DNA of 32,026 nucleotides, taken from assembly GCA_021807065.1 (NCBI GenBank), contig JAKAPO010000002.1, forward strand, positions 1 through 32,026, given 5' to 3'. The notes beneath the pieces are model-generated. The model searched no databases. It was not told where the DNA came from and saw nothing but the letters and a program-made list of their open reading frames with translations. Positions 1-7,923 of this stretch are shown here, one piece after another (the stretch's first letter is position 1; each line of letters opens with the position of its first letter). The position numbers and the translations under genes are program-made. The DNA is from a bacterium. GTDB taxonomy: Bacteria; Vulcanimicrobiota; Vulcanimicrobiia; Vulcanimicrobiales; Vulcanimicrobiaceae.

Positions 1-21
1 GGAAAGGGCCGAACCGGGCAT
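1..21 (-). CDS. 5' end of the next virion gene (partial)
   Basis: Only the first seven codons (MPGSALS) lie in the window. The call rests on an ATG at 21-19 preceded on the minus strand by the strong ribosome binding site AAGGAGGGG, which overlaps the capsid gene stop region. It follows the major capsid gene by about ten bases, so it is probably the next head gene, such as a decoration or head-completion protein. That function is inferred from position only. Confidence 0.55.
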
Positions 22-30
22 AACCCCTCC

Positions 31-1452
31 TTAGTTGACGGAAGCGACTTCGATGACCGCAGCGCGTTTGTACCGTGCGTTCGAAGCGGTCGGAACGACC
101 ACCGGCGTGATCGTGACATCGGTCGGGGCAACGTGGCCGCCGATCCAGAACCACGACTGCGCGATGATTTGCTGCAAGCGGTCGAGCGCCGGCCGCGTAA
201 CCATCGCGATGTCGTTTGCGATGGCGACGTGCGCGGTCTGGTAGTCCGCCATCGCTGCGATCGCTTTGGACGTTCCCTCGAAGGGGCATTCCAGAAGCGC
301 CTGATCGCCGACGATGAGCGCGTGACGCGCAACGAGCGATGCGCTCGCCGCGTTCACGAACGAATAGCTCGGGCTGTTGGTCACCGGGACGAACGACAGG
401 CCGTACAGTTTGCTCACCATCGCGTTGCTGTACAGTTTCGAATCCACCGCGCCCTGCGCCATGATTTCGAACTGCGGGTCCGCGAAGAGTTGGCTATGTA
501 GGATCGGGTCGATGAAGCAGTGGTACGTCCCGTCCGCGTGCTTCGGAATGTTATTCCGCTCCAACTCGAACTTCGCGTTGATAAACAACTGCATCGCCGC
601 CGTGTCGCTCTGCGTGAGCGCCAGGCGAGAGAGTTTGTTGTTCGGACGGAACACGGAAGGCGCGTCCGACGCCACGATGACATCGCCGACCGCAAGCGTC
701 TGCGCGGCCGAGAAGGTGACGTCGCCCGAAACGCCGATGGGGCGCTTCGTGAAACCGATCATGGTCGAGGCGTTCGAGCCGTCCGGGGTTGCGCCCGTGA
801 CCGTCACGGGATACGACGCAGCACCGCTCGCCGGGTAAACCGTCGCGGTGACCGGGTAGGTGACGCTCGTGCTCTGCGGCGTGCCGCCGGAGAACACCGA
901 CCCGTCCACCATCGTGAACTGCTGGAAGGCCGTGTCGAAACCCTTGAGGTTGTCGAGGTGCGCCGTGGTCGAAGCCGACGTTGCGACGGTGACGTATGAG
1001 CGCCCGGACTCGTATGCCTGGTGGTAATCTGCGGCGCAGATCAAGTCCAGGTTGAGCGCGGCCTGCTCGATGAGGTTCTTGGCGTTCTGCATGAACACCG
1101 GCGCGATGGCTTCGTAGTTCTGGATGATGTTGAGATCGATCGACTCGGCGTATTGCGAGATCGACACGAGGAATTGCTCGAAGGGGTAGGTGTTGTTCCC
1201 ACTCCCGACGCCGCCTGCGGTGAGCCCGTTGTCCAGGTTCGTGTTGTTCGCAGGGTTGAGCGCCACGAGCGGCGGCGCGAGCCGGCCCGCCCGCGAGCGG
1301 ATGTAGGTTTCACCGTCTTTGATCGGCACGGGATTCCGTTTCGCCGATTTGCGGTAGGTCATCAGCGCGCCGAGTTGCTCCTCGAAGTACCGCGCCAGCA
1401 TGTTCTCCTGGAGAATCGGCTGCAATGCAGCCGGTAGGTTTTCGTAGGCCAT
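31..1452 (-). CDS. Major capsid protein (HK97-fold type)
   Basis: A 473-aa structural protein, probably the shell subunit of the head. The N-terminus is a helical arm, followed by the N-loop-like segment around residues 40-60 (VPIKDGETYIRSR). The C-terminal third contains segments typical of capsid proteins, including YHCFIDPILHSQLF and a KLYGLSFVPV stretch. Residues about 195-275 are rich in Thr, Val and Tyr with repeated YPVT-like strands and look like an inserted beta domain. The gene follows scaffold and portal genes in the canonical order. The ATG at 1452 has an AGAGGG binding site eight bases upstream. Identity rests on context and general sequence character; the exact family was not resolved. 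Confidence 0.85.
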   Translation of the reverse strand: MAYENLPAALQPILQENMLARYFEEQLGALMTYRKSAKRNPVPIKDGETYIRSRAGRLAPPLVALNPANNTNLDNGLTAGGVGSGNNTYPFEQFLVSISQYAESIDLNIIQNYEAIAPVFMQNAKNLIEQAALNLDLICAADYHQAYESGRSYVTVATSASTTAHLDNLKGFDTAFQQFTMVDGSVFSGGTPQSTSVTYPVTATVYPASGAASYPVTVTGATPDGSNASTMIGFTKRPIGVSGDVTFSAAQTLAVGDVIVASDAPSVFRPNNKLSRLALTQSDTAAMQLFINAKFELERNNIPKHADGTYHCFIDPILHSQLFADPQFEIMAQGAVDSKLYSNAMVSKLYGLSFVPVTNSPSYSFVNAASASLVARHALIVGDQALLECPFEGTSKAIAAMADYQTAHVAIANDIAMVTRPALDRLQQIIAQSWFWIGGHVAPTDVTITPVVVPTASNARYKRAAVIEVASVN

Positions 1453-1568
1453 AAGTGTGCCCTCTATTGACAGTTTGAGTGTGCTGTTGTTCAGCCCTCA
1501 CTGCGTCTGGCAGACTGTCGGGACATGGTATGGCGCAGAGTATCTACTCGGCAAACCAGAAACGGGAT

Positions 1569-2210
1569 TTACGGACCCGTCAAGCGGGCCATCTCCTTCG
1601 AAAACTCTTCGGGAGACATGGAAAATGCGTCTTTCGGACCGGGCTTTGCTCCGCCGCCGGAAACCGGGACCTTCTGTCCGACGGGTTTCTCCGGCTCGGT
1701 CTTTTCGGTCTTGAACCAGTGCGGCTTCTTCGTCTTGAGCGATTCGATGGCGTCCTTGCCCCCGACTACAACGCCGTCATCATCGACGCGCAGATCGCTG
1801 ATGTCGATGGACTTCACGTCGTCCGGGTCGATGATGCCCAGGGATACCGCCTGAGCCTTCAGCTCCGCTACGATGTAGCGTCGTTCGGCCTTCTTGATCG
1901 CGTCGGCCGATTTCGCTTCGGACTCTTCGCGTTTCTTGACTTCCCCCTCGGCGATCTCGCGGTACCGCTTCTCCTCTTCCAGGTCCTTGCGCTTCCGCGC
2001 TTCGTCGGCCTTTTCGAGTTCCGCAATCTTCTTCGCGAGCGCCTCTTCGTTCAGCCGGCGACGTTTGTTCTCGTCGCGCAACTCTGAAACATGCTGCCTC
2101 CAGCCCTCGGGGGTCTCGATCTCTTTGGTCTTGTCAACCGGTTTATCCTCAACCTTGGGAGGATCCACTTTGGGTTCGATCTTGGTATCAGGTTTGAGTT
2201 CCTCGGCCAT
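1569..2210 (-). CDS. Phage scaffolding protein
   Basis: A 213-aa, very charged protein with a long predicted coiled coil (about residues 38-115, dominated by Lys, Glu and Arg, e.g. KKIAELEKADEARKRKDLEE). It has an acidic/Pro-rich N-terminus and a Gly/Pro/Lys-rich C-terminal tail. This composition and the position between portal and major capsid genes fit a scaffold that directs procapsid assembly and then leaves or is cleaved. Its ATG at 2210 lies three bases past the portal stop, with GGAAGGA as ribosome binding site. The 116-base gap to the capsid gene contains only that gene's binding site; no terminator was seen. Confidence 0.82.
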   Translation of the reverse strand: MAEELKPDTKIEPKVDPPKVEDKPVDKTKEIETPEGWRQHVSELRDENKRRRLNEEALAKKIAELEKADEARKRKDLEEEKRYREIAEGEVKKREESEAKSADAIKKAERRYIVAELKAQAVSLGIIDPDDVKSIDISDLRVDDDGVVVGGKDAIESLKTKKPHWFKTEKTEPEKPVGQKVPVSGGGAKPGPKDAFSMSPEEFSKEMARLTGP

Positions 2211-2213
2211 GAA

Positions 2214-3755
2214 TTAGTCCTTCCCGGTATCAACCGGTCGTGGTGCCGAATCAATCGGCTTTGTTTCGTCAGAATCGACGAGTTCTCGAACGGCTCTATT
2301 GGGGTCGTCTAACCCCACCGTCGTCGCTGCTAACCGCGCGACCGTATCGCGCGAGAGTAACGCCACGGGGTTCTTGACCGAGCCGCCCGCAAAGGTCTGC
2401 AAGGCATTTGCCTGCTGCGCTAAATCCGACCCGCGAGGCGTCCACCATGACGGCCACACCAGCCGCATCGACGCATCGGGGTCTGGAGCGTCAACGCCCG
2501 CAATAACGAGCGACCCGGACTTGATTCCACGGAGAATGATTCGCAGTACGGGCAAGAGCCCGCGCGTGCCATACGCAATCCGCATCCGTTCGACCAGCCA
2601 AATGAGCGGCTGCGACAATACTTCTAAGGCTCTGCCGCTCTGCGGTCCGCGCGAGTTCTCCGCATCGGCTTTCATTCCCCCGACCACTTCAAGCGCCCAC
2701 TCGCGAAGCATCTTCACGTACTCACGCGCAGAGTCTAACCCCTGCCCCGTAATCTCTAACAACTTCGCCGAGCCGCCCTCGCCGAGTTCAAGCGCGCGCG
2801 CAACCGATTTCACAATCGGCCCCTCCGACTCGCCGCCCATGAGCGACATCATATCTCCACGACTTACAACCAGCGTTGGGTCCGCAGAATACCGCAACCC
2901 TCTCCCGGTTTGGCTGAGACTGTAGTCGATCTCCACGCAGAAGTTCGCGATCGGTTCGAACGTCGCCGCGCCGTCCACGCGATCGATCGCTGGAGGATTC
3001 ACCATCCAGACCACCGGCGTACACCCAAACCCGTGATCGACCGCTTCACCCAGTTTCCACCGAGGAGCCTTTTTGTCGTCCGGGTCTGCCGATTGCATCT
3101 CGGCAAACTCCTGCTCCGTCAAGGGGAGGAACCGGCGCTCCTCTTTCGCGTCAAACTCAACCCGCAGCCAGTACGTCTTGTCGGCCAATGCCTTTTCGTA
3201 CCCTTCGGCCTGCAACACTTCCCCGCTCACCGTATAGACCTGCACCATCCCGCCAAGGGATGTCGGGTCCTTCGGGTTGAAAATCGGCCGCGCAACTTTC
3301 CCCGACACCACTTCGATGTGCGGAATGCGCTTCGGGCCAATCCCCCGGACGATCACGGCAGAGGACCCAATGCTCCCCCGATAGATCGCGGACATCATCG
3401 CGGATTCCAAGTCGCACGCCTCGACAATGCGCTCGATCTCGCGCTCGAACCCGCCGGAGCGGTCCGACGCATCCTCCGACTCCCACGACCGAATAGACGG
3501 GAAATGCGCCTCGCCAAACGTCAACGAGGAGGTCTGATCAACGATGAGCCGAGCTAACTGATACACTAAGGACGGTCGGCGTTCGCGAAGCAAAATATGC
3601 CGCGTGCCCTCGTCTTCCTGATCGAACGAGAACGGCAGGAAGTCGTACAGCGTCCCGTTGAGCAGCCGTTCCAGCGCATCCAATCGGGCATACCGTGCAG
3701 AGGTCCCCTTGGGAGCGTTCCTGGCGACAAGTTTCGCTAAATCTGCGAAAGCCAT
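2214..3755 (-). CDS. Portal protein (SPP1 gp6-like)
   Basis: A 513-aa protein of the size of SPP1-type portals, which form the dodecameric ring through which DNA is packaged. Residues about 20-95 carry the typical start (a leucine-rich helix, then LIVDQTSSLTFGEAHFP). The middle is a beta-rich wing with acidic patches (QSADPDDKKAP). Residues about 330-400 form the long stem and crown helices (EYVKMLREWALEVVGGMKAD, then SGRALEVLSQPLIWLVERM). It lies sixteen bases downstream of TerL and just before the scaffold, the standard packaging order. The acidic C-terminal tail is typical. Family assignment is from pattern and context. Confidence 0.85.
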   Translation of the reverse strand: MAFADLAKLVARNAPKGTSARYARLDALERLLNGTLYDFLPFSFDQEDEGTRHILLRERRPSLVYQLARLIVDQTSSLTFGEAHFPSIRSWESEDASDRSGGFEREIERIVEACDLESAMMSAIYRGSIGSSAVIVRGIGPKRIPHIEVVSGKVARPIFNPKDPTSLGGMVQVYTVSGEVLQAEGYEKALADKTYWLRVEFDAKEERRFLPLTEQEFAEMQSADPDDKKAPRWKLGEAVDHGFGCTPVVWMVNPPAIDRVDGAATFEPIANFCVEIDYSLSQTGRGLRYSADPTLVVSRGDMMSLMGGESEGPIVKSVARALELGEGGSAKLLEITGQGLDSAREYVKMLREWALEVVGGMKADAENSRGPQSGRALEVLSQPLIWLVERMRIAYGTRGLLPVLRIILRGIKSGSLVIAGVDAPDPDASMRLVWPSWWTPRGSDLAQQANALQTFAGGSVKNPVALLSRDTVARLAATTVGLDDPNRAVRELVDSDETKPIDSAPRPVDTGKD

Positions 3756-3771
3756 GCGCTACTCCCTATCG

Positions 3772-5283
3772 TCATCGTTGCATCCATCCGGCAAGAGAAG
3801 GTGTTTGTCGGCGCCACTTCTCGTCGCCGGCGGCACGCGCAATGGCTAACTGCATCTGCGAGATCCCCAACACCACCGCGTCCACGATGTCATCGTGCCG
3901 GCCATGCGGGAACCGTAAAAACTCTCCGAGTAACTCGGGCATCCAGGACGCATAGCGAGGAAACTTCACCCGCCCCGATTCGAACAGGCCCGTCACCGCT
4001 TCAGCCCGAGCCTCATGGTTGTCTTTTCCCGGCTTTATCCCAACCAGCGGGAGGGCCGAGGATGCCCGTAACTCGTCCAGCAAGGCGTACCCACTCGACG
4101 CTTCTTCCACGTACACCGTCCGCGGCCCAAACCGGTCGTACAACTCCATCGTCTTGCGCTTCAAGTCCGGGAACCCCACCCGGTCGAACCACACGTCCTC
4201 AATGAAAATATCGCGCATATCGGAGACGATCGTGGCAATCGCCGTCCGGTCATTGCGAACCCCCGTCCGCGCCGCGCAGTCGATCGACTGAATCCTCACC
4301 ACCGGCATCGCCTTCGCTGTGGTCCCAAGGAGCATCCGGGTAATCGCGTCCCCTGGGTCTACCCTCTCCCGAACGTACCGCGTGGCCGGCAACGTCTCGT
4401 ACCGGTGCTCGAACCACCGGTCATGGAACATCTTCCCGCCCGCCGGTACCGGGTCGCCCTGATACTGCGCCCCAAACGCCCCCGCCCCGATCTCTAACCG
4501 CTTCTGCTGCAAGAGCCGTAAGGGCCACCGCTCCTCCCACAACGCCTCGCCTGGACTGCGACCGAGAACATCCTCATCCCCGGCAATCGCCGGAATGTTC
4601 ACCACCACCCACTGATCGGCCGACTCGCCCTCCTGCAGCCGGCCGATCAAATCCCCATCCGACCACCTGGTCTGAATGACGACCACAATCCCGTCCGGCT
4701 CAAGCCGCGTCGTCAGAATCTCCCGAAACCACGCCTCCAAAGCGTCCCGCGTCGTCTCCGTCCCGGCATCCGGCTGCACATCGTCGCAGAGTATCAATTC
4801 GGCCCGAAACCCCGTGACCGTGCCGGTCTGCCCAATGGCCCGCACACCCCCGCCCTGCGCCGTCTGCCACTCCTCCAAAGACTCCCCAACTAACGCGACC
4901 TCGGGCCACGGCCACGACTCCCCCTGAACCATCGACCGCACCGCGCGCGAGTTCCGACGAGCCAGCATCTCACTCGCCGACAACGCCAATATCCGACGAC
5001 GAGGGTCGCGCCCTAAAAACCACGCCAGGTAAATCTGCAATAACGTCGATTTCCCATGACCCGGACCCATACTGATCGCAAGCCGACGTATCTCGCCGCG
5101 CTCCGCCGCCTCTAACAACTCCGCCAAATACCGAAGATGCTTCGGTGACTCAAAACCCGGATACGCGACCCGCCCGAAATCGCATAACCCCGAACGGGCT
5201 AACTCCCGATCAACAAGCCCAAGCGCCCCAGCACGATCAATACCGTGCTCCGAACACCATGACAGAAATGCCTCGGCTTCCAA
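3772..5283 (-). CDS. Terminase large subunit (ATPase/nuclease)
   Basis: The motor that pumps and cuts DNA at the portal; 503 aa, normal for the family. The ATPase domain has Walker A GPGHGKST (residues 73-80), Walker B LILCDD (164-168) and a coupling segment VVVIQTRWSDGDL (about 200-212). The RNase H-fold nuclease starts at IQSIDCA with Asp335, has acidic EE at 393-394 and ends with HDDIVDAV (Asp464/465), so all catalytic positions appear intact. It starts with TTG at 5283; AGGGAG sits about eleven bases upstream and no better start exists. The small subunit is not adjacent: a recombinase cassette lies between. Confidence 0.93.
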   Translation of the reverse strand: MEAEAFLSWCSEHGIDRAGALGLVDRELARSGLCDFGRVAYPGFESPKHLRYLAELLEAAERGEIRRLAISMGPGHGKSTLLQIYLAWFLGRDPRRRILALSASEMLARRNSRAVRSMVQGESWPWPEVALVGESLEEWQTAQGGGVRAIGQTGTVTGFRAELILCDDVQPDAGTETTRDALEAWFREILTTRLEPDGIVVVIQTRWSDGDLIGRLQEGESADQWVVVNIPAIAGDEDVLGRSPGEALWEERWPLRLLQQKRLEIGAGAFGAQYQGDPVPAGGKMFHDRWFEHRYETLPATRYVRERVDPGDAITRMLLGTTAKAMPVVRIQSIDCAARTGVRNDRTAIATIVSDMRDIFIEDVWFDRVGFPDLKRKTMELYDRFGPRTVYVEEASSGYALLDELRASSALPLVGIKPGKDNHEARAEAVTGLFESGRVKFPRYASWMPELLGEFLRFPHGRHDDIVDAVVLGISQMQLAIARAAGDEKWRRQTPSLAGWMQR

Positions 5284-5872
5284 CCTTGAGACTACTCCCT
5301 ATCGGCAAAATCAAAAAAATGAAGCGCGAAAATTGAGACGGCATGGAAAATGGAGACGGATTTGCGAGGGGTCCGCACACACCCTCACCCAAGTTTTGCG
5401 TATAGACCCGCCCCTTGCTTGCTTTGCTAGTAGCGACCATCCCCGCCCGCAAAGCCCCGTAGACAGGGCGTTTCCCGCCGTCCGATCGTCTTTGCCTGTC
5501 CATTGTGTGTTCAGTCTGTGGACAGGGTTGGCCGCTTGGTGGGCGCTTGGTGGCGAGACTTTTGCGGCGATTTGCGGCTCGCGCTTTGCAGCCGGCCATC
5601 CATCCTCGTTCTTCACTGGCCGCCGTCGTCGTCTTTGTTCGTTCGATTGGTGTGCCGTTTATTTGCCGATCGCTTGTCGTTTGCCGTGCCTTGACATCGC
5701 AGTGTGCTGGTGGTCATGGCTCTGACCTTGCTTTGCCGGTGTTCTCGCTATGTTTGGGGATGGTCACCTTGATGAGGAGGGTGGTGGGATAGGGGCCCGA
5801 GGGGAGGACGAGGACCGGGGTGCTGGCCGATTTTTGGGCTCGCACGCTGCGGGGACGCTGCTTGCCGAATTG

Positions 5873-5886
5873 TTAGGCATGCCTCA
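5873..5886. repeat. Palindrome copy 1, TTAGGCATGCCTCA
   Basis: First of four sites resembling TTAGGnnnnCCTAA; this one has a single mismatch in the right arm. It lies in the non-coding stretch about 150 bases before copy 2. Possible operator or recombination site. Confidence 0.45.
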
Positions 5887-5974
5887 TTATCGGCTCTCAC
5901 CATCCAATGCGGGCCGACTCAGGTCTCAGCCCGGTGTTTTCGGTGCCTTTTCGGCTCGCCGGCGGCTTCGGTAT

Positions 5975-5995
5975 CCATCCATTCCTCATGGATGG
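5975..5995. repeat. Perfect 8-bp inverted repeat
   Basis: CCATCCAT and ATGGATGG are separated by a 5-base loop. It lies between palindrome copies 1 and 2, upstream of the recombinase cassette promoter. There is no T tract, so it is not a terminator; its function is unknown. Confidence 0.5.
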
Positions 5996-6021
5996 TATGG
6001 TCGCTTGGATGGTTCGGCCTG

Positions 6022-6035
6022 TTAGGCGCACCTAA
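6022..6035. repeat. Palindrome copy 2, TTAGGCGCACCTAA
   Basis: Perfect TTAGG-N4-CCTAA palindrome, 21 bases upstream of the LexA-type box of the recombinase cassette promoter. Position suggests an operator for that promoter or a recombinase binding site. Confidence 0.55.
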
Positions 6036-6055
6036 TAGCAGCGAATACCGAAAAT

Positions 6056-6069
6056 AGAACACCTGTTCG
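6056..6069. promoter_or_regulatory. LexA-type SOS box, copy 1
   Basis: AGAACACCTGTTCG contains the GAAC-N4-GTTC core of the Bacillus/actinobacterial LexA box. It sits one base before a -35 element. The same box, with the same spacing to its promoter, recurs at 28201. A phage repressor using the same core is an alternative. Confidence 0.6.
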
Positions 6070-6070
6070 C

Positions 6071-6099
6071 TTGTATCAGTGGCGTCAGTGTGCGATACT
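6071..6099 (+). promoter_or_regulatory. Promoter of the recombinase cassette, leaderless
   Basis: TTGTAT and GATACT are separated by exactly 17 bases. Transcription would start about seven bases later, at the ATG at 6106, so the message would have no leader. The matching promoter at 28216 has the same 17-base spacer and the same six bases between -10 and ATG. Confidence 0.65.
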
Positions 6100-6105
6100 A
6101 TGGAC

Positions 6106-6357
6106 ATGAGAACGAACCGTCAGCGGCACACCTGCGATCTCAGCGAAAGAGCCTTCGGCAGACGGCACCCGGGCTGCCCGCGGTGCGACGAACTTGTGGC
6201 GCTCGTGGGCGCCTACGAGGCCCAGACGGGCGACGATGCGATAGCCGCGAGCCTGGTCGCGGCCTCAGAATTGGCGGAGATCGATCGCCACCTGTTCGCC
6301 CGTAACACACAGTACCGGCTTGGCTCGATTCTTGGCCGAGTATTTAGGAGCGCCTAA
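6106..6357 (+). CDS. Small Cys-rich protein preceding the recombinase
   Basis: An 83-aa protein of unknown function. Residues about 8-30 contain His and Cys in a metal-binding-like order (HTC, then HPGCPRCDEL), followed by a helical stretch rich in Ala, Leu and Glu. ATG 6106 is chosen because it coincides with the expected transcription start; ATG 6100 lies inside the -10/start region and is unlikely. The stop lies inside palindrome copy 3 and the recombinase begins two bases later, so the two are co-transcribed. It may be a partner or regulator of the recombinase; that is inference. Confidence 0.6.
   Translation: MRTNRQRHTCDLSERAFGRRHPGCPRCDELVALVGAYEAQTGDDAIAASLVAASELAEIDRHLFARNTQYRLGSILGRVFRSA
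6344..6357. repeat. Palindrome copy 3, TTAGGAGCGCCTAA
   Basis: Perfect TTAGG-N4-CCTAA palindrome covering the stop of the upstream gene and the AGGAG ribosome binding site of the recombinase (ATG at 6360). As RNA it could fold and hide that site; as DNA it could bind a regulator or the recombinase. Identical over 14 bases to copy 4 at 19601. Confidence 0.6.
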
Positions 6358-6359
6358 TA

Positions 6360-7055
6360 ATGAGAGTAGCAGCGTATTACCGGGTGAGTACCCGCGCTCA
6401 GGGCGAGGACGACCGGCTCGGCCTGCCCGTGCAGGTCGCCGGCGTCGAAGCCTACTGCGCCAGGGAGGGCCACGAGATCGTCGCCACCTATACGGATGTC
6501 GGCTTCTCGGGCTCGACCATCGATCGCCCGCAGCTCGCCGCGCTGCTTGCCTCGCGCGACCCCAAAAATTCTCACGAGAATGGTTGTGTTTTGTTCGAGG
6601 CGGTCATCGTGCATAAATGGGATCGATTGGCGCGCGATACCATGCTCGACGGGTATCTGCGCTATCAACTGTCCCAACGTGGCTGCGCGGTTGTCTCAGC
6701 CAGCGAAACCAATGGCGTGGACCCCATCTCGACCATGACGCAGCAGATTCTCGCGGTTGTGGCCCAGTATGAGCGAACCCTGATAACACAGAGGCTACAG
6801 GCCGGCAGAAGGCTGAAGAAGGCTCGCGGGGGGTACGCCGGCGGGAAGCCGGCCCTGGGGCTGCGGCTCTCCGAAGGAGTGCTGGTGCCCTGCGAGGCTG
6901 AGATCGAGGCACTCCGCACCGTGCAAGACCTGCACGGAGCAGGGAAGTCTGTTCGGGCAATCACCCGCGCACTCAACGATTCGACCCTCCGCACCCGTGG
7001 GGGCAAACCCTGGGCGTCGAGTACGGTACACGCGATGCTTGGGCGGCGGCCGTGA
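6360..7055 (+). CDS. Small serine recombinase (resolvase/invertase family)
   Basis: A 231-aa site-specific recombinase. The N-terminal resolvase domain has the catalytic serine in YYRVSTRAQ (Ser10), followed by the family motifs YTDVGFSGSTIDRP (about 44-57) and HKWDRLARD (85-93). The region from about 145 contains the E-helix and a short DNA-binding part (residues 195-231, RAITRALNDSTLRTRGGKPW) like the start of the 'Recombinase' domain of large serine integrases. It lacks the long coiled-coil arm of those integrases. Residues 69-78 (KNSHENGCVL) are an insertion relative to usual family spacing and are encoded by a repeat that recurs after the gene. Role: integration, inversion or resolution; not decidable here. 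Confidence 0.85.
   Translation: MRVAAYYRVSTRAQGEDDRLGLPVQVAGVEAYCAREGHEIVATYTDVGFSGSTIDRPQLAALLASRDPKNSHENGCVLFEAVIVHKWDRLARDTMLDGYLRYQLSQRGCAVVSASETNGVDPISTMTQQILAVVAQYERTLITQRLQAGRRLKKARGGYAGGKPALGLRLSEGVLVPCEAEIEALRTVQDLHGAGKSVRAITRALNDSTLRTRGGKPWASSTVHAMLGRRP
6563..6593 (+). repeat. Direct repeat copy A inside the recombinase gene
   Basis: Begins CAAAAATTCTCACGAG and ends GTGTTTTG; it includes the inverted repeat TTCTC-AC-GAGAA. The last 23 bases (6571-6593) are identical to 7133-7155. In frame it encodes the extra NSHENGCVL segment of the recombinase. Confidence 0.8.
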
Positions 7056-7125
7056 ACGTGGACCTGGCCGTCCGCGTCCGCCTCTCCGGCCGCGAAGAGT
7101 GGGACCGATGACCCCGCGCGCGAGG

Positions 7126-7155
7126 CAAAAACCTCACGAGAATGGTTGTGTTTTG
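7126..7155 (+). repeat. Direct repeat copy B after the recombinase gene
   Basis: Same orientation as copy A, 562 bases apart, 23 identical bases at its right end. It lies between the recombinase stop and the stop of the convergent TerS-like gene (two bases away). GCAAAA and TTTTGC at its ends could pair around a large loop. Confidence 0.8.
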
Positions 7156-7156
7156 C

Positions 7157-7702
7157 CTACTCGGCAGGCTGCAAGGCATCCCTCAAGGCCAGGAGCGTAT
7201 CCCGAGAGACGTTCCCAAAGACGTTGAGGATTTGGTTGTGAGCGCCCTCGTCAGCCCGTATCCACCCGCTGGCCTTGGCAAGCGTCGTCGCGTTCTCACG
7301 GGCTTCTTTGATCGCCATTTGCCACATCCGATGATTGTCGGCTTGAGCAGCTTTGGCCACAAGCGTGGTCGCGTGGTCCTGAAGCCACCGCATGTACTGC
7401 CGGTAATCTTCGGCCGACTCCAGCGCCCAGGTCAGCAGGTCCCCGGCTTCGACCAAGGGAGGCCGTTCGACCGCGCGCTCCGGCATCTTGGGAGGCGTGG
7501 CGACAGGCATCGCGCCGCTCAAACAGAGTCTGCGGTGACGATCGACCATCGACCGGCTACACCCCGTTTGCGCCGCAATGTCGCGAATCGAGGTCCGCAA
7601 GAAGAAGAGGCGCTTTACCTGGTCGTCCAGGACCTGATCGTGGCAGATTTTACAGGCGACGGTTGCCTTTTCGGGAACCTTCACCTTCTCTGCGACCGCC
7701 AT
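7157..7702 (-). CDS. Probable small terminase / HTH DNA-binding protein
   Basis: A 181-aa protein. Residues about 12-60 hold a Cys motif (CKIC) followed by a clear helix-turn-helix (IRDIAAQTGCSRSMVDRHRR). The middle is a long helical region, and the C-terminus (NQILNVFGNVSRDTLLALRD) resembles small terminase ends. It lies upstream of TerL on the same strand, with the recombinase cassette between. These points favour TerS, which selects the packaging site, but another HTH regulator is possible. ATG 7702 is chosen over an upstream in-frame start because AGAGGA lies seven bases before it. Confidence 0.6.
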   Translation of the reverse strand: MAVAEKVKVPEKATVACKICHDQVLDDQVKRLFFLRTSIRDIAAQTGCSRSMVDRHRRLCLSGAMPVATPPKMPERAVERPPLVEAGDLLTWALESAEDYRQYMRWLQDHATTLVAKAAQADNHRMWQMAIKEARENATTLAKASGWIRADEGAHNQILNVFGNVSRDTLLALRDALQPAE

Positions 7703-7730
7703 TCGAAATCCTCTAGAAAGGAGCACTCTC

Positions 7731-7919
7731 GTGAGTGAAACCGGGATGCACAAAGGGTCTAGAATCCACGTTGCCGGGGCCGGCAAGTTCGCCAACGGGA
7801 CGATCTCCCGAGAACCGGAGCCGGGGGCTTCGCATATCGCTTACCGGTCGGAGTACAACCTCGGCGAACGGCTTGTGCCGATCTCCAAGGTGCAGGTTCG
7901 GGAGGAGTGGGACCGCTAA
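7731..7919 (+). CDS. Small beta-rich hypothetical protein
   Basis: A 62-aa protein with no recognised family. The sequence (KGSRIHVAGAGKFANGTISR, later SKVQVREEWDR) alternates short strands like a small SH3-like barrel. The GTG at 7731 is supported by AAAGGAG seven bases upstream. It is a lone plus-strand gene among minus-strand neighbours and is divergent from the TerS-like gene, with their ribosome binding sites close together. Confidence 0.6.
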   Translation: MSETGMHKGSRIHVAGAGKFANGTISREPEPGASHIAYRSEYNLGERLVPISKVQVREEWDR

Positions 7920-7923
7920 CCCG

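Larger units (their letters stand above)
5284..6055. other. Non-coding stretch between terminase genes
   Basis: About 770 bases without a credible gene. Open frames on both strands are overlapping, lack good ribosome binding sites and have unlikely compositions. The plus strand is noticeably T/G-rich compared with its surroundings. It contains a direct AGACGG repeat at about 5336-5358, an inverted repeat at 5975-5995 and two TTAGG palindromes (5873 and 6022). Its place next to TerL makes it a candidate for a packaging (pac or cos) or recombination site, but nothing in the bases proves that. Confidence 0.5.

Noticed and set aside
2940..2965. GGTTCGAA-like segment suggesting a tRNA T-loop
   Set aside because: It lies inside the portal gene and no cloverleaf can be drawn around it; no tRNA was found in the window.
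5333..6025. Several overlapping open frames (about 60-130 codons) on both strands in the non-coding stretch
   Set aside because: No ribosome binding sites, improbable composition and mutual overlap; none fits the neighbouring coding style.
7142..7738. 198-codon plus-strand open frame
   Set aside because: Antisense to the HTH/TerS-like gene, whose protein is coherent and has a good start site.
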